From positions 1 through 30,250 of the forward strand of contig JADGJA010000210.1 of the NCBI GenBank assembly GCA_027596035.1: DNA of 30,250 bases. Direction: 5' to 3'. The notes under the pieces are model-generated. The model was not told the DNA's origin and ran no database searches. It saw only the letters and a list, made by a program, of their open reading frames with translations. Source of the stretch: Thoreauomyces humboldtii. Lineage: Eukaryota > Chytridiomycota > Chytridiomycetes > Spizellomycetales > Powellomycetaceae. Both the position numbers and the translations under genes were made by a program. Of the stretch, positions 10,374-21,800 are shown one piece after another; position 1 is the stretch's first letter; every line of letters starts with the position of its first letter.

Positions 10374-13300
10374 ATGGACAAGGCCGATTCCGACTTCCTA
10401 CATCAGCTGTTTCGGGAAAACAATGAGCTTCGATCACAGCTCAATGCGCTACAACGGGAGGTCTGCGTCGGAATCCTCTCGCTTTACCCCAAAGATTCCA
10501 CCTTTCCTAAACTACGTTTTGCTGGCAGCTCTACAACAAAACGTTCCAATGTGAATCGACGGACGATGAACTGAGGCAGCTCAAACTGCGCCTGGAAGAG
10601 GACAAAGCTCCTGCTTCCAGACCGACCGTAGGATGCTGCTGTGGGAACTTGGCGCTGGATGAGGACCAGATCTGAAGATTTTGCGTTACCTGACAGACGA
10701 ATGGAGGGCATGCGCGGAAACCGGGCGCACGCATCAGCAATGAGGCGGTAGGAGGATTCAGACTTGGTTTCAAGAACTTGGAAATAAGATTTAACGCATC
10801 CATCGCGAAAAGGCAGCCCCTGCATCAACACCGAGCGCTGCAAAAGATCTTGCAGAAGCGCTCTTTACGTTAGAGCGGAAATCTGCCGAGATGAAACAGC
10901 TTCGGGAAGATCTGGCGAAATTGCAAAGTCTGTACGAGGAGGAGATGGTCAAACAAGGTTTGCCTTGGAGGTTGCTGAGCGGGATGGGTTCGTTTGCTCA
11001 TCTCCTGTCTTCCTCGCAGACGAGGTTCGGAGGCAAATGGCGGACGTGCAGGAGGAGTTGCAAGATTTGCGCAACTTCCGATCCAACGCTCAGCGTGACG
11101 CAGAGGAAGCTTTGAAGCGAGGTAACTTTTCAAATCGCCTATGTCTTTGGACTCTCCGGCTTGGTCTGAATCATGAACTTGTTAGCGGACGGCGTCGTCT
11201 CAATCCCTGACGACATTGCTGCTCTTCAGGCGCGTCTTGACGATGCGCAAAACGTAGTCTTGCAGCAAAAACGTCAAATCATGGACATTGCCGCGGACGC
11301 CAACAAGCGTCACAATGAGCAGCAAAACCAGCTTCAGGGCGTGGAAGCCGTAAGAGCGACTGTGCGACTGACCGACTTTGGGGGCGAGCTGCTGAATCGC
11401 TTTCGATAGCTCATCGAAGGCGTTCGACGGGAATACGACGAGTTTATCGAAATCACGAAGATGGAGAACGAAGCATACCGACATCTGCAGCAAGAGGAGT
11501 ACAACAAACTGCGGGACGAGTTCGAGCTGCACAAGCGGGAGCAGTTTGAAGAAAAGAAGAGGCTGATGACCGAGTATCAGGGACTCTTGTACTCCATGCA
11601 GTCGCAGTTCGACGAGTATCGGACCACATCTGAGTTCTTGTTCAACACGGAAGCTGCGAAACTGGAGGACGAGCTATCGAGTCAGGCGGCAAGATACGAG
11701 CAGGAGATCATGTATGTCATCCAGGCCAAAGACAAGTTCTACGCCGACATGATGATAGCAAAGGACGCAAAGATCATGAGTCTGATCGAAGGAAGCGACC
11801 TGCAAAACCTTATGCAAAAACACGAGATGGTATCGAAATGCCTAAGTTGGGGTCTGGGATTGACTTCTGATCTTGTACTCGATTCCAGGACATGGAAGTG
11901 CTCCGCAAGACCCACGCGCGCGAGATTGACCAGCTCAAAACATCCCAGGAAAGCGAGCAGAAGTCGCTCGTTTCACTCCTGCAACGTCAAAATATGTCAT
12001 TGGAAAGCAAGTGCGAGAAGCTTCAGTCCCACCTCAAGACCCTTGAGACCCGGATCAAAGACCTGGTTGGAACAGTGGAGGCCAAAAACAGAACAATTTC
12101 TGATCGAGACGAGGCAAAGGCCCGGAGTGAAAGCGATTTTGCGAGAAAGATAGAGGAGAACAACGCCAAAATGGGTGTATTGCTTCAAGAGAAGGAGCAC
12201 CTTCGACACAAGGTCATTCGAATGGCATTGGACGCAAAAGGCGAAGGGCATAACTCTATCGAAAACATGCTGAAACGAATATCGAGGGTAAGCGCTGACA
12301 TCTATCAACAACCGCATGTCAGGTCCACACTCACTCGAATGTTTCAGGAAACGAATGACCTTCGATATGACTACGAGGGCATGAGCGTCAAATACAACTC
12401 CACTATGAGCGAAAACCAGCTACTAAGCAAGCGTTTGAAGGAAAAGGAGAAGTTCGTTGACTTCCTTGAGAAAGAAGTGGCGCGGCGAACAGAAGAATTC
12501 AGCAACATGGTTTGTTATTCACGTTCTACCTCCCTCCATTTGCTTACCCAGCTAATATGTTTTCATGGTAAAAGACTCGGACCTTCGAAGACTTCCTATC
12601 TTCTCGAGCACGCCAAGCGCGAAAGGATCGCGCCAAGAGACTTCTCAAATTGCATGGGGTGGCAGACGAGTCTGGAGAATGGGACAGCCGGTATGTGGTA
12701 TGATTACCCTGCATGGTTTCGGGAGGCTCAGATTTTGCCGTCTGGTAGAAAACAAGAATACGTGGATCACAAGGGCATTCTCAAGGCCCAGATTCCTGCA
12801 AAAGAGGTAAGTTCGCGTTCGGGACATGACTTCTCAATCTGAGATTTGTTTTACCTCGTATCATGTAGCTCAAGACACCTGCTTCCAAGCAACCGCCCGC
12901 GCCAAGTGCCGTACAACCTTCCGAGAAAGAGGAACGAAAAGCGGAACTGGAGCGTGGTTTTGCGTACGTACTCGGTGCATTCAGTTCGATTGCGTTAATT
13001 TAAGAAATTTATACCAGCCTCCCCTGGCAGATATCTGCGTCGGTTCAAAACTCTTTCTCGAGCTTTTGCATCCGGAGACTTCCGCCTCGTTCCTGCCGCG
13101 GAGAAGGGATCCACAGACAACATGCCAGGGAATTGGCAAAAGGTACGGATCACGAACCTATCACCTTGCTTTTGGTTGCCCATTCTAATGTATAGCCTTC
13201 CCAGAACACGCTGTACGCGAAGCTGGAATCCGCAAATCTCTCTGCAGCGCGGTTCTATAAGGAGCCCCCGCGGGATCGGCTTGTGAAGCAGTTCGTACAT

Positions 13301-13631
13301 CCGAAGCCTACAATTTATGCTGCCGAAGATGGCAGTACAAAGGCAAGGAAGGAGATTGATTGATAGTGAGGACTCCCCTTCACCCTTCTAACACTCTGAA
13401 ACCTCTCAGAGAGACATTGCGCAGGCCGCACTTGCTCCTGGTCTGAAGATTTACGATGAGAAGGAGAAACTCGCGATGGTCGCAAGCAAACAGTCAAAGC
13501 CAGGAGACGGCAAGGTGATAAGATGTCTTCGGACTGGAACTCTCGCGACCCAAATTCGTTGCTGACCGCTTCATCTCTCATCTCTATGGCAGGAGGACAA
13601 ACCTATGCTGATGGTAGGCAAGGTTAAGTAG
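10374..13631 (+). CDS. Coiled-coil protein, 766 aa, 16 exons, family not recognised
   Basis: Model: join(10374..10460,10529..10627,10697..10747,10813..10957,11020..11121,11186..11349,11410..11829,11889..12287,12348..12509,12575..12690,12749..12806,12869..12963,13031..13142,13196..13342,13410..13514,13593..13631). All phases agree and the sum is 767 codons. The N-terminus (DFLHQLFRENNELRSQLNALQRE) starts a coiled coil that continues, with a short Gly/Pro/Arg break near residue 65, to about residue 580. Clear blocks are EFELHKREQFEEKKRLMTEY and FVDFLEKEVARRTEEF. The C-terminal 180 residues are not coiled coil: RRFKTLSRAFASGDFRLVPA, then FYKEPPRDRLVKQFVHPKPTIY, ending in a Lys-rich tail. The intron after 13342 uses a GC donor (AAG|GCAAGG). 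Such long coils with a compact conserved tail are common in ciliary/basal-body proteins, but I cannot assign one. Confidence 0.8.
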
Positions 13632-14377
13632 TACCTGCCAGTTTCTGTCATTCAATTATTGTAATTTTGCCATTCAATCCTCGGAGGTGAAGCTGTAAAT
13701 AAGACCGGTGCCTTCCCTCATCCCAGCTGTCCAATGTCTCGCGAAGCTACAAGTCTGAGGCAGTTTTGCTATCCCGTGTCGCAACCGCTAGGTGAGGAGC
13801 TTCGCTGAAGCCGAAAGGAGGCGTAAAACGGTTTCCCGGCCAAGGATGTCAAATCGAAGGAAGATGCAGTCATTCCTCCCACTTCTCATAAGGAGCCGGT
13901 TGCAAAGTGATTGAGCGCTCGTGATTGTATATCACCCCTTCCCTCTCCATCGGCTTGAGTCAAAGTACGATCTTTCAACGTCTTTGCTGGCCACCTGTGA
14001 GTTCGACGAGGGATCGGGAGAGACAAGAATGGATGGGTATGAGTCACCATGACTCACAGGGAGCAAAGCCCCCCGTCTCGTTTGTGAAGAGAGATCTCGC
14101 CGCCATTCCACCGTTTTGGACATTGCCTCCCCAACAGAGATCTAGAAGCATCCCTCCGACATACACTCACAAGCAGCAACTGCATTGCATCGCAACTCTC
14201 GGTACCGTCGCATTCCATTGAGGTAGCCCTTTCTGTGCAAGGCTCCCCCTGTCCGTCTCGATTCACAGGCACTACAAACCGACAGACAGCATAGCTCAGC
14301 TTCTCGCAAACGGACTCAACCCTGCACGCTTGCTCGAGTCTCACAGCACAGCTTCAGGCACCTTCTGTATTCTCAAC
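13632..14377. other. Intergenic region upstream of the disordered-protein gene
   Basis: These 746 bp follow the stop of the 766-aa coiled-coil gene and precede the next rightward start. The open frames inside (for example 13925-14221) are short and have no start context, splice sites or protein-like composition. Probably 3' UTR, promoter and 5' UTR. Nothing else seen. Confidence 0.45.
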
Positions 14378-16552
14378 ATGCAACGTCCCGCCCTCTTGGC
14401 TCAGACCGCAAAATGGACTCAGTTCAGGGAAGCGGTAAGGAAATATGACTGTGGGAAAACCCAATGCGTGGGAAGACTCGTCGTCTGAAGCGGTTTCCAA
14501 GGTCATGCAAGATCGATAGTCTAATAACTTGCCTTATTCAGGCGCCCGAGAAAGTCGTACATCCCACACAACGCGATAGGCCTGTGGGAGACGGTTCCAT
14601 GCACCGCGCCGGGGAAAACTTGTACGTTGGTCCCAACTTCCCACTTCCTACCAGTTGGTTCGGGGCTAGTGCGTCCCAGCAGCTTTCAGATCTGTTCAGA
14701 GCTTGTAAAGATCTAAACGAGTGTCATTTGGTCCGTTGGTTACAGTCGTCCTCAGCGCCAGAGAACTGGACCGAGCTTCTTCGACACCTCAGCCACCTCG
14801 GCAAGGCCCACGGCCACCGCCCAACAAGCCCCGCGAGCTCCGCAGACCAACAGTGCTCCTTCCGCTGCTTTCAAACCACCCACCTTGGGCGTACGTGCGA
14901 CCAATCTCAATGATCCACGTCTGAAGGCAGACTTGAAAGCCTACAAGGCCAGCGTCATCCTCCCGAAAGCGGGCCCAAAGACCGTTTTTGTCAACGGCGT
15001 GGCTATCCAGCAAGATTCTGGAGCATCCGCACTACCACCGGCAGGTTCCTCCAAGCCGTCGGTAGTCCCGCCAGTCAAGCCTCCAGCTCAGCTCCCTACA
15101 AACGCTGCGAAAACTTCGGCAGTCACAAGTAAATCGACACCGCCACGTAGTGTGCCAGTACATGCTCCCTCGACAACGACAGCTGCAACCAAGTCAGTGG
15201 CTTTGGCAAGCAGGCCAGCTCCTGTACGCAGTCCGACGGTACCGTTTCGTTCTGGACCGGCTCCTCCGCGGACCATCTTCCGTTACGGGAAGCCTGTCGT
15301 GGTCAATGGCCAAGCGGCCGCTTCCCCTTCCTTGTCAGCCGCATCCGCGAAACCGGCATCTAGGCCTTTCATATCCCTTTCCATAGCTGCCGCATCTTCG
15401 GTCACGACAAGTGAAAAAGTCATCCCCACCTCACACTCCGGAAGTCTCGTGAAGCCGTCCGCTATAACCCTTGCCCCATCTGCATCGTCGAGTACAGCGA
15501 CCGCTAAACCTATTCCGGACTCGGGGAGCATTGTGCAGCCACGAGCTACGGACCCTACTCCTGGCGGCGAAAAGACAGCTCAACTTTCTCAGCCGAATGC
15601 CAGAGACGAGCAGGTCAAGTCCCAGGGTACCTTGGTCAACCGTTTCAAGCCACCAATGCAGTCCGTCGGATCTGAAAAGCCCGCGGATGCCGACGACTTC
15701 AAAATCGTTGGCCGAGCCAGGTTGCATGAAAATGCCACTGCAACGGTCTCGCTGCAGGCGAATGCTGAGGCTGTCAAACCGCAAAGCAACATCGCTACCT
15801 CCCAATATGCGGTCTCCCGAAGTTCACCTGCCGCAATCGCGAAGCCTGCTACAGCTGCAGCAATCCCAGCGGCTACTCTTACTCTGCATGCGTCCAAGCC
15901 AGCACCGACTCCGATTGCGTCAGACAATGCTACAACGCAACGCCAAGCGGTGTCAACTTCTTCGAGTGCGGCGCCTCCAGTCACCACAAAGAAGACCGAG
16001 TTCAGTAAACCGGACGCCAATGGAGTGGTTCTGCTTTGCAATATGCGCCCAAGCTACCTTGCAGCTTTGGAGAGAGAGCGACAAAGCATCTTGGTTCAGT
16101 CTTCGCCCTCTCGGTCAGCAGCAAATGTCTTCACTTCCGCGCCTGCCCAAGTATCCCCTACGAAATCTTCGGCAAGCACGGCCACAGTTCCCGTCCCACA
16201 AGCGATTACACAGCCCGCCACGTCTGGAAACGTGACCTCCGCTGTGGCCGCAGAACCCCCGGCTCGGACAGCGACCCTCATCGATATCGATGACGACGGC
16301 GGCGAAGCTATGAGTGCACTAACGGACGGATTGGCCACCATCAGCGTTGAGGGACACGAGCAGCAGATCGACGACTCGGAGGAATGGGACGTACCACCTA
16401 CCACCCCGCGCAAAACGGTCGAGAACTTTTGGGAAGGTATTCAACTCACGCCTCCAGCCTCCGTCACCCCGGCCCAAGCTTCGGACCCCGCCAATGTGGC
16501 TCAACTGTTCTGGGCTGGCGTCAACTTCACGCCATCTCCCTGGAAGGGCTGA
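14378..16552 (+). CDS. Intrinsically disordered Ala/Pro/Ser/Thr-rich protein, 647 aa
   Basis: Family not recognised. Model: join(14378..14434,14542..14621,14746..16552), with introns of 107 and 124 nt and matching phases (0 and 2). The N-terminus (MQRPALLAQTAKWTQFREA) is the only compact-looking part besides TNLNDPRLKADLKAYKASVILPKAGPK near residue 95, which looks like a short conserved helix-loop. About 400 residues of Ala/Pro/Ser/Thr-rich, low-complexity sequence follow, interrupted by FKIVGRARLHENA and VLLCNMRPSYLAALERERQSI. An acidic patch (IDIDDDGGEA) precedes a C-terminal pair of FWxG motifs at about residues 607 and 634, each followed by T-P. Such proteins are usually scaffolds or short-motif hubs; no function is assigned. 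It converges with UFE1/STX18, 348 bp apart. Confidence 0.75.
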
Positions 16553-16900
16553 GCAGTTTTTTCGGCGCTCGCCTTGCTCTTTTCTTTCTCCCTACTCGCA
16601 TATCCTCCTTGCATCTTTCTCTGCATTTCTTGAAAATTCAATTTGCATTTGGTAGCTCTCCCTGAAGTCGGGGTGTGAGAAAGAAGTCCCGGATGGGCCC
16701 AATGCCCCAATGCTTCGAGTTCCCCCTCCTGGGCCATGCTGGCTGCCGAAAGATTCTGGCTCGCATCAATGCTGAAAAGACCTCACCTCGAAGCCAAGGG
16801 TAATAAGTTTCCCCTTTGCCTTTAAGAATGCTCCAGAGATCAGTCAGTCTGAATGGCAGCCACAATTGCCGGCCCTTTTCAAGAGCTGACGGGAATGCCT
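16553..16900. other. Convergent 3' intergenic region
   Basis: 348 bp between two stop codons facing each other. It starts with a T/C-rich run (about 16556-16630), likely 3' UTR of the rightward gene. No gene or RNA element was recognised. Confidence 0.5.
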
Positions 16901-18516
16901 CTATTGACTGTAATAATCCAAAAAAAGAAGGACGACGCTGGCTGTGACCAAGAACAGCAAGACCCATATCCTCGCGGCTCCGAATCTCTTCTGAGCCGAA
17001 ACGAGCTGCTCGTTTCCTCTTTGCATCGTCTCTGTCGTCTTCCAAGACTCGTCGTATAGCGCGTCGATCGCTTGGGACTGGGTCGTAACCTCGTGCGACA
17101 GACGAGAATGGAGGGTAGAAATCTCTTGCAGTGTTTGCGTCGTCCGTCTGTCAAGCGTAAGACGTGTGAGGAGAGAATCGAAGAACTAGAGCACGATAGA
17201 CGTGCCGGGACTCACCGAACTTGGTCCATACTGCTCTCGAGCGTTTCCAGAAGCTCCTCGTTGGCAGCTTCCAGCATCATCTTGTCGCGAGCCGAGAGAT
17301 GGACCGCCACGTCCTCTTCGGGTGGATCCATCTGCTGCTGCTGCTGCTGTCTGTTCCGGAGTCCATCCAGATTGCTGGCTCCTCCTCGATCTGGACTGAA
17401 GCCGGTTGCCATGGGCTTTCGCGTTGGCGATGGAGAGAAGGTGGCGGACAAGGAAGATGTAAGTGTAGGAAGGGATATGTTGAACGGGAGATGCAGAGAA
17501 GTAGTCGAAGAGGACTTGGGCTTTGCGGTTTTGGACAGCCTTGAGGCGGCTGTGGTCGGCGTTGGAGAGGCTGTATAGAGAAATCTGCAAGCATAACGTT
17601 GATATGTTGTAGAGCATAGAAAAACGGGCAGACCTTGGCACTCACGCGTCTTGACTCTGCATCTTGCTTCGAAGCACGCGTTCCTGCATCCCCTTCTGGA
17701 CTTCAAAAGCGTCCATGAGCCTCTTCCGAAGCGTCCAGACCACGCTTCGCCGAAGTTCCTGGACTGCCCGATCTCCCTGTCGCATCGCGTCTGCATCTTC
17801 ACCTCCCACTTCATCGCTGTCTCCAAAGAGCGCCGCCACGAAAGCTCTTCCTTTTGTCCGATCCCCGGCGGCCGCGGCGTTTCTCCTCCGCTTGGCGTCT
17901 TTCCTTTCATTTGCTGGGTCGCGCTCCGCTACGGCGGCGAGGGACTCTGTCCCAGTCATGAGACCACCGATAACGCCCTGCACTTGCCGATCCAGCTCCT
18001 CGCGCTCCGGGTCCGAAAGATCGCGGAGCTTCGGCAGCATTTTGAGCAAGGGGAGAATCGCGTTCGTGGAGCCCGGCCCCGCACGGCGCGCAGCGGCGGA
18101 GGCGGCTTCCTCCTCATCTTCCCTTCGTCGCTGATCGCTGTGAGAAGCGGTGGATCGTCGAGAGAGATTGAGGTAGTACTTTTGCACTCTAGCGAGAAAG
18201 TAGTGCAGTTGGATGATGTGGTCGAGCTGAGCGTAGGAGACGCAGGGTAATAGAAAGAGAAGGTGTGGTAAGAGGAAAGCTCCCAAGTGCATTTCAGGCG
18301 GTGAGGGAGGTCGGTCCATACGAGTCGGTAGCCCTCCTTAAGGAAAGGGTCCTCGACGGTCTCCAGAGGATGAGTTGTTGGCTTGCGGAGGGTGGCATGA
18401 GACGTCTTGGTTTCTGGTGATACGGAGGAGCTGTTGTGCGAAGACTTCCTAGCTAATGACGAAGCCTGTTTCCGTGCAGCTACAAGTCCTCGAAAGTCAA
18501 GGGTGAGGTTGGACAT
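16901..18516 (-). CDS. UFE1: ER t-SNARE of the syntaxin-18 / Ufe1 family
   Basis: Qa-SNARE of the endoplasmic reticulum that receives retrograde Golgi vesicles with the Dsl1/NRZ tether, Sec20 and Use1. Model: complement(join(16901..17147,17216..17584,17646..18226,18322..18516)), 463 aa, introns of 61-95 nt, phases consistent. The N-terminus (MSNLTLDFRGLVAARK) matches the start of family members. It is followed by LDHIIQLHYFLARVQKYYLNL, the conserved N-terminal helical region. The SNARE part runs from about residue 350, ANEELLETLESSMDQVR spliced directly to RTTQTLQEISTLHSRL, the same spacing as human STX18. QAIDALYDE and TMQRGNEQLVSAQKR follow. The C-terminal anchor (WVLLFLVTASVVLLFLDYY) ends three residues from the stop, as expected for a tail-anchored protein. 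The linker before the SNARE motif is long, with a six-Gln run at about 338-343. Divergent from the MATH-KDEL gene. Confidence 0.93.
17332..17349 (-). repeat. (CAG)6 trinucleotide run coding poly-Gln in UFE1
   Basis: Six perfect CTG triplets on the plus strand read as six CAG codons in exon 3 of the syntaxin gene. They lie in the disordered linker before the SNARE motif, so length variation is probably tolerated. Confidence 0.9.
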
Positions 18517-18819
18517 TATGGTATGCTTGCTAGGGGGATTAGATCGTCGTGGCCGCTTCGAGGGGGATTTACCGAGGATGCGCCACAAGTCCGTACCCAT
18601 GCTGTCACGCCGCATGCCTCCTCGCAGGGCATCCCCATTTTGCATCTTTCACGATTGCATCTTCGACGCTCGCGTTTCCCTTCGAGTCTTCTCTCTGATA
18701 ATTCCATAGCAGCCTGAACTATCGGGGGATCTGAAAGGTGTGTTTGCGTCCGTAGCCAAACCACGAGGCAAATCCATCCTCGCCAGCGTTCCGGGAGACA
18801 GTGACTGCCGTCTACGGCA
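18517..18819. promoter_or_regulatory. Shared divergent promoter region of UFE1 and the MATH-KDEL gene
   Basis: 303 bp separate the two start codons. A short duplicated motif lies near 18641-18663: TTGCATCTTTC and TTGCATCTTCG, about 13 bp apart. No unfolded-protein-response element could be identified by eye. Both flanking genes encode proteins predicted for the ER membrane, so common regulation is plausible but not shown. Confidence 0.4.
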
Positions 18820-21800
18820 ATGTACGCAATGGACGGCTTTGGGGGCGACCAGCAACAAACATCGCCTGGCCACTCCAATGGCTTTGAACAGCAACGACTG
18901 TCCCCACACGAATCACAGGGGTTTACCTCTCATGCCCAGCAAAACTTCGGGTCGGACGAGTATTTGTCGCAGCAACCCGTGTACGATGATTCGATGGAAG
19001 GCGGGGGCGAAAGTGGCGATTTGCAAACGTATGCACCCGATGCATATGGGTATGGGCCTACGAGCTCTTACACCGATGGTTATCAGGACGGCGGAGGTTA
19101 CTCTGGTGAGGTTGACACAAACGGGTACGCATACGAGGTGAGCATCGAAAGTCCATCCCAACAATCTGGTTCCTTTCTGATGTTTGCTTTCAGAACGGTG
19201 TCGATCCCACGATATATCAGCAGGATGCCGCTGTAGGTGACGATGGCTCGGGCTCCCTGTCCACCGAGCACTTGGCACTTCCGCTACCCGCCGCGCATCT
19301 CAATCTTCATCACAACCATGCGCTATCCAATACCGTCAACAGTGGCGTTGGACCATCATATATCCCTCATCAAAGTTTTGACGCCCATGGTGGACACTAT
19401 CGCGTGGCATCGGTCTCTACCCGGCTGTCTGCGGCTTACGCGTGGGCTCTAGAAGGCTTCTCTCAAGCCGAAGATGAAAAGCTGGTTTCCCTTCCTTTTG
19501 GACCTCCCAATTGGCGTTGGCAACTCGTTGTGTATCCGAAAGGAGCAGGGGATGGAGACGGATCGCATCTTAGCGCTTTCATCCGACCACTAAAGAACGA
19601 CTTGGAACTTGCTTTGGGTGACGCGTGGCAGAGGCCCATAACCAAGTTTTTGATTCGAGTCCGAAGGTTAGAATACTGTTCCGCGGGGGCTCTCAGTCAT
19701 CGCAGAAATGTTGAATCGGACCCTTTCATTTCCTTTAGAGCTGTGCCTGGTTCACCAGTTATTGGTCTGGCAGATCCCGCCGAAAACTTCCTAGCCTCCG
19801 ACACATCACAGCCATCTTTCACAGGTTTTTCGGCAGCAATGACAGGATGGGGCTTTCCAGAGCTCCTCAACTTGTCGATGGTTCCAGAGGCCGTTTCTTA
19901 CGACGGAACACTAAACTTGGACGCGGAGGTTATTGGCGAGCAGTTCGTTGACTGGGGAGTGTACCGGCATCAGTGGGATATTCCAAGCTTTCTGCAGCTG
20001 ACCGAAGACGAGACGGTCTCTCAGCCGTTCGGCCCCCCGGATTATCTTTGGCGGATTCAGATCTTCCGTCAAGGCAACAAAGATGGGCACGGCACTCACT
20101 TTTCAGCCTATCTAATTCCGGAACCCTCAGAACGCGAAAGAGCGCTTGGAAGCGCTTGGACACGGCCGATCGTCTCTTTGACAATCAAGGCTCAGATCAA
20201 TCCGTCTGGCGAAATGCTTATGTCGAAAACGCTTACGGGTGGCTTCTCCTTTACGCACGAGACCAGCGAGTGCGGATGGGCACAAATGGTGGAGCTTTCC
20301 CACCTCAATAGCGCAATGGACTGGTACGCTACGCTCTCGATTGTAACCGAGGTGACATGGGACCTGTCCTATGACACGGCCGGGACCGATCTGGGGAAAG
20401 TCAAGGATTCTCTTACTATGGCTTCAATCGAGCTGGAGGCTGCCAAGGATAGACTGAACGCTCTCAGCCAGGAGCTCGACAACTCGCGATCCGAGGTAGT
20501 TGAATTAAGGGCAGAGCTGGCTTTGTTTCAGGGCAAATACGCTGGTCTGCAGCACGACAATGCACAGAACATCGAACAGCTGGAAACGGTCCAAAGCCGT
20601 TTGCGTACGCTCGGCAACATAGAAGCTCGAATGGCGGTTGTGCAAAAAGAACTCCTCTCCGCACAGAAGCGCGTCGAACAGGCGGAGATAATAGAAGATC
20701 GTTTCGCGATGATGCGTGAAGAGTTAGCTGCGGCTCGCGAAGCCCAAGACCATGCGGACTCTCTGAAGTGGAAACTTGCGGATGTGAAGGCAAGAATGTC
20801 TGCTTTGCGAGCTGGAATGGAGGAAGGCGCTTCGCTCTCGGCGTCCGAGCTTCCAGAAGGCGAGGAAGCAAGTCCCGAGGCGATCAAACAGGACCTTCTC
20901 CACGCGACATCCCGTGTACTGGAATTGGAACGCGATCTGACCGAAGTCCGGGCTGAAAGGGACGCGAAGTCTCGAGCATTGACGGACGCGTCTCTATTTG
21001 CTCCCGTGCCGGAAGATTTCTCAAAACCGCAATCTACGGACGGCGACGAATCGATTATCGCTGGGATAGAAACGATCCGTAGCGAGATCCTCGTGGTTCG
21101 AGGAGTATTGCTGGAGATTGAGGATCGAGACGTGGATACCCCCGCCAGTCGTGCCGCTTTGAGCGCCGAGCTTGCTATGGCACAAGCTGAGTTGGAGGTT
21201 GCCCGTGCCACCTTCATTAGCCTTATTTCTCAGGTCCCGGACGAACTTAGTGAGGACTCTGAGCTCTCAATCGAAGTCGACGTAGTTAGTCAGGAGCTTC
21301 AGTCCGCCCGTGCAGATGTCTCTACCAAGCGCGCAAGCCTCGAGGATCCATCAGACGAGATTGCAAATTTGTCTGAGGACCGAGGCACATCGCCGATCCG
21401 TCAGTCGTTCCCCCAAGGCATGCAGATCCCTCACGCTTCGGCTTCGGACTTTGGCGTTACTAGGGTCGCGGCTCGAGACGGTATAGATGCGGTTCCACTT
21501 CCCGCCGGCGTTATGCCGCCACCGACTGACCTTGATAACGCCTCCCACCCGGTTGCGAGCCATGGAACCAATCACCAGCTTTTGCAAGCTGAGGAGCGCT
21601 TTGCTGCTGCTGACAGGGAGCTAGCGTCGGTCCGCTACGAGAGAGATGGGATCAGGGCTGAACTCGACGAAACCCGAGACAGACTGCAGGCGGCTAGGAA
21701 CATGCTAGTTCATAGCTCGACCGGAACTGTGGACGCTCAAGGCATGATGGAAAACTTGTTTGGTCGGCGACTCTCTCAGGCACCTGTTCCGCTTGACTTG

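Noticed and set aside
15471..16235. 254-aa Arg/Ser/Leu-rich open frame on the plus strand
   Set aside because: Out-of-frame shadow inside the 1.8-kb exon of the disordered protein; no start context or domain.
17642..18319. 225-aa frame with an apparent signal peptide (LGAFLLPHLLFLLPCVSYA)
   Set aside because: The hydrophobic start is translated intron sequence (18227-18321); the exon joins to the upstream syntaxin exon in phase.
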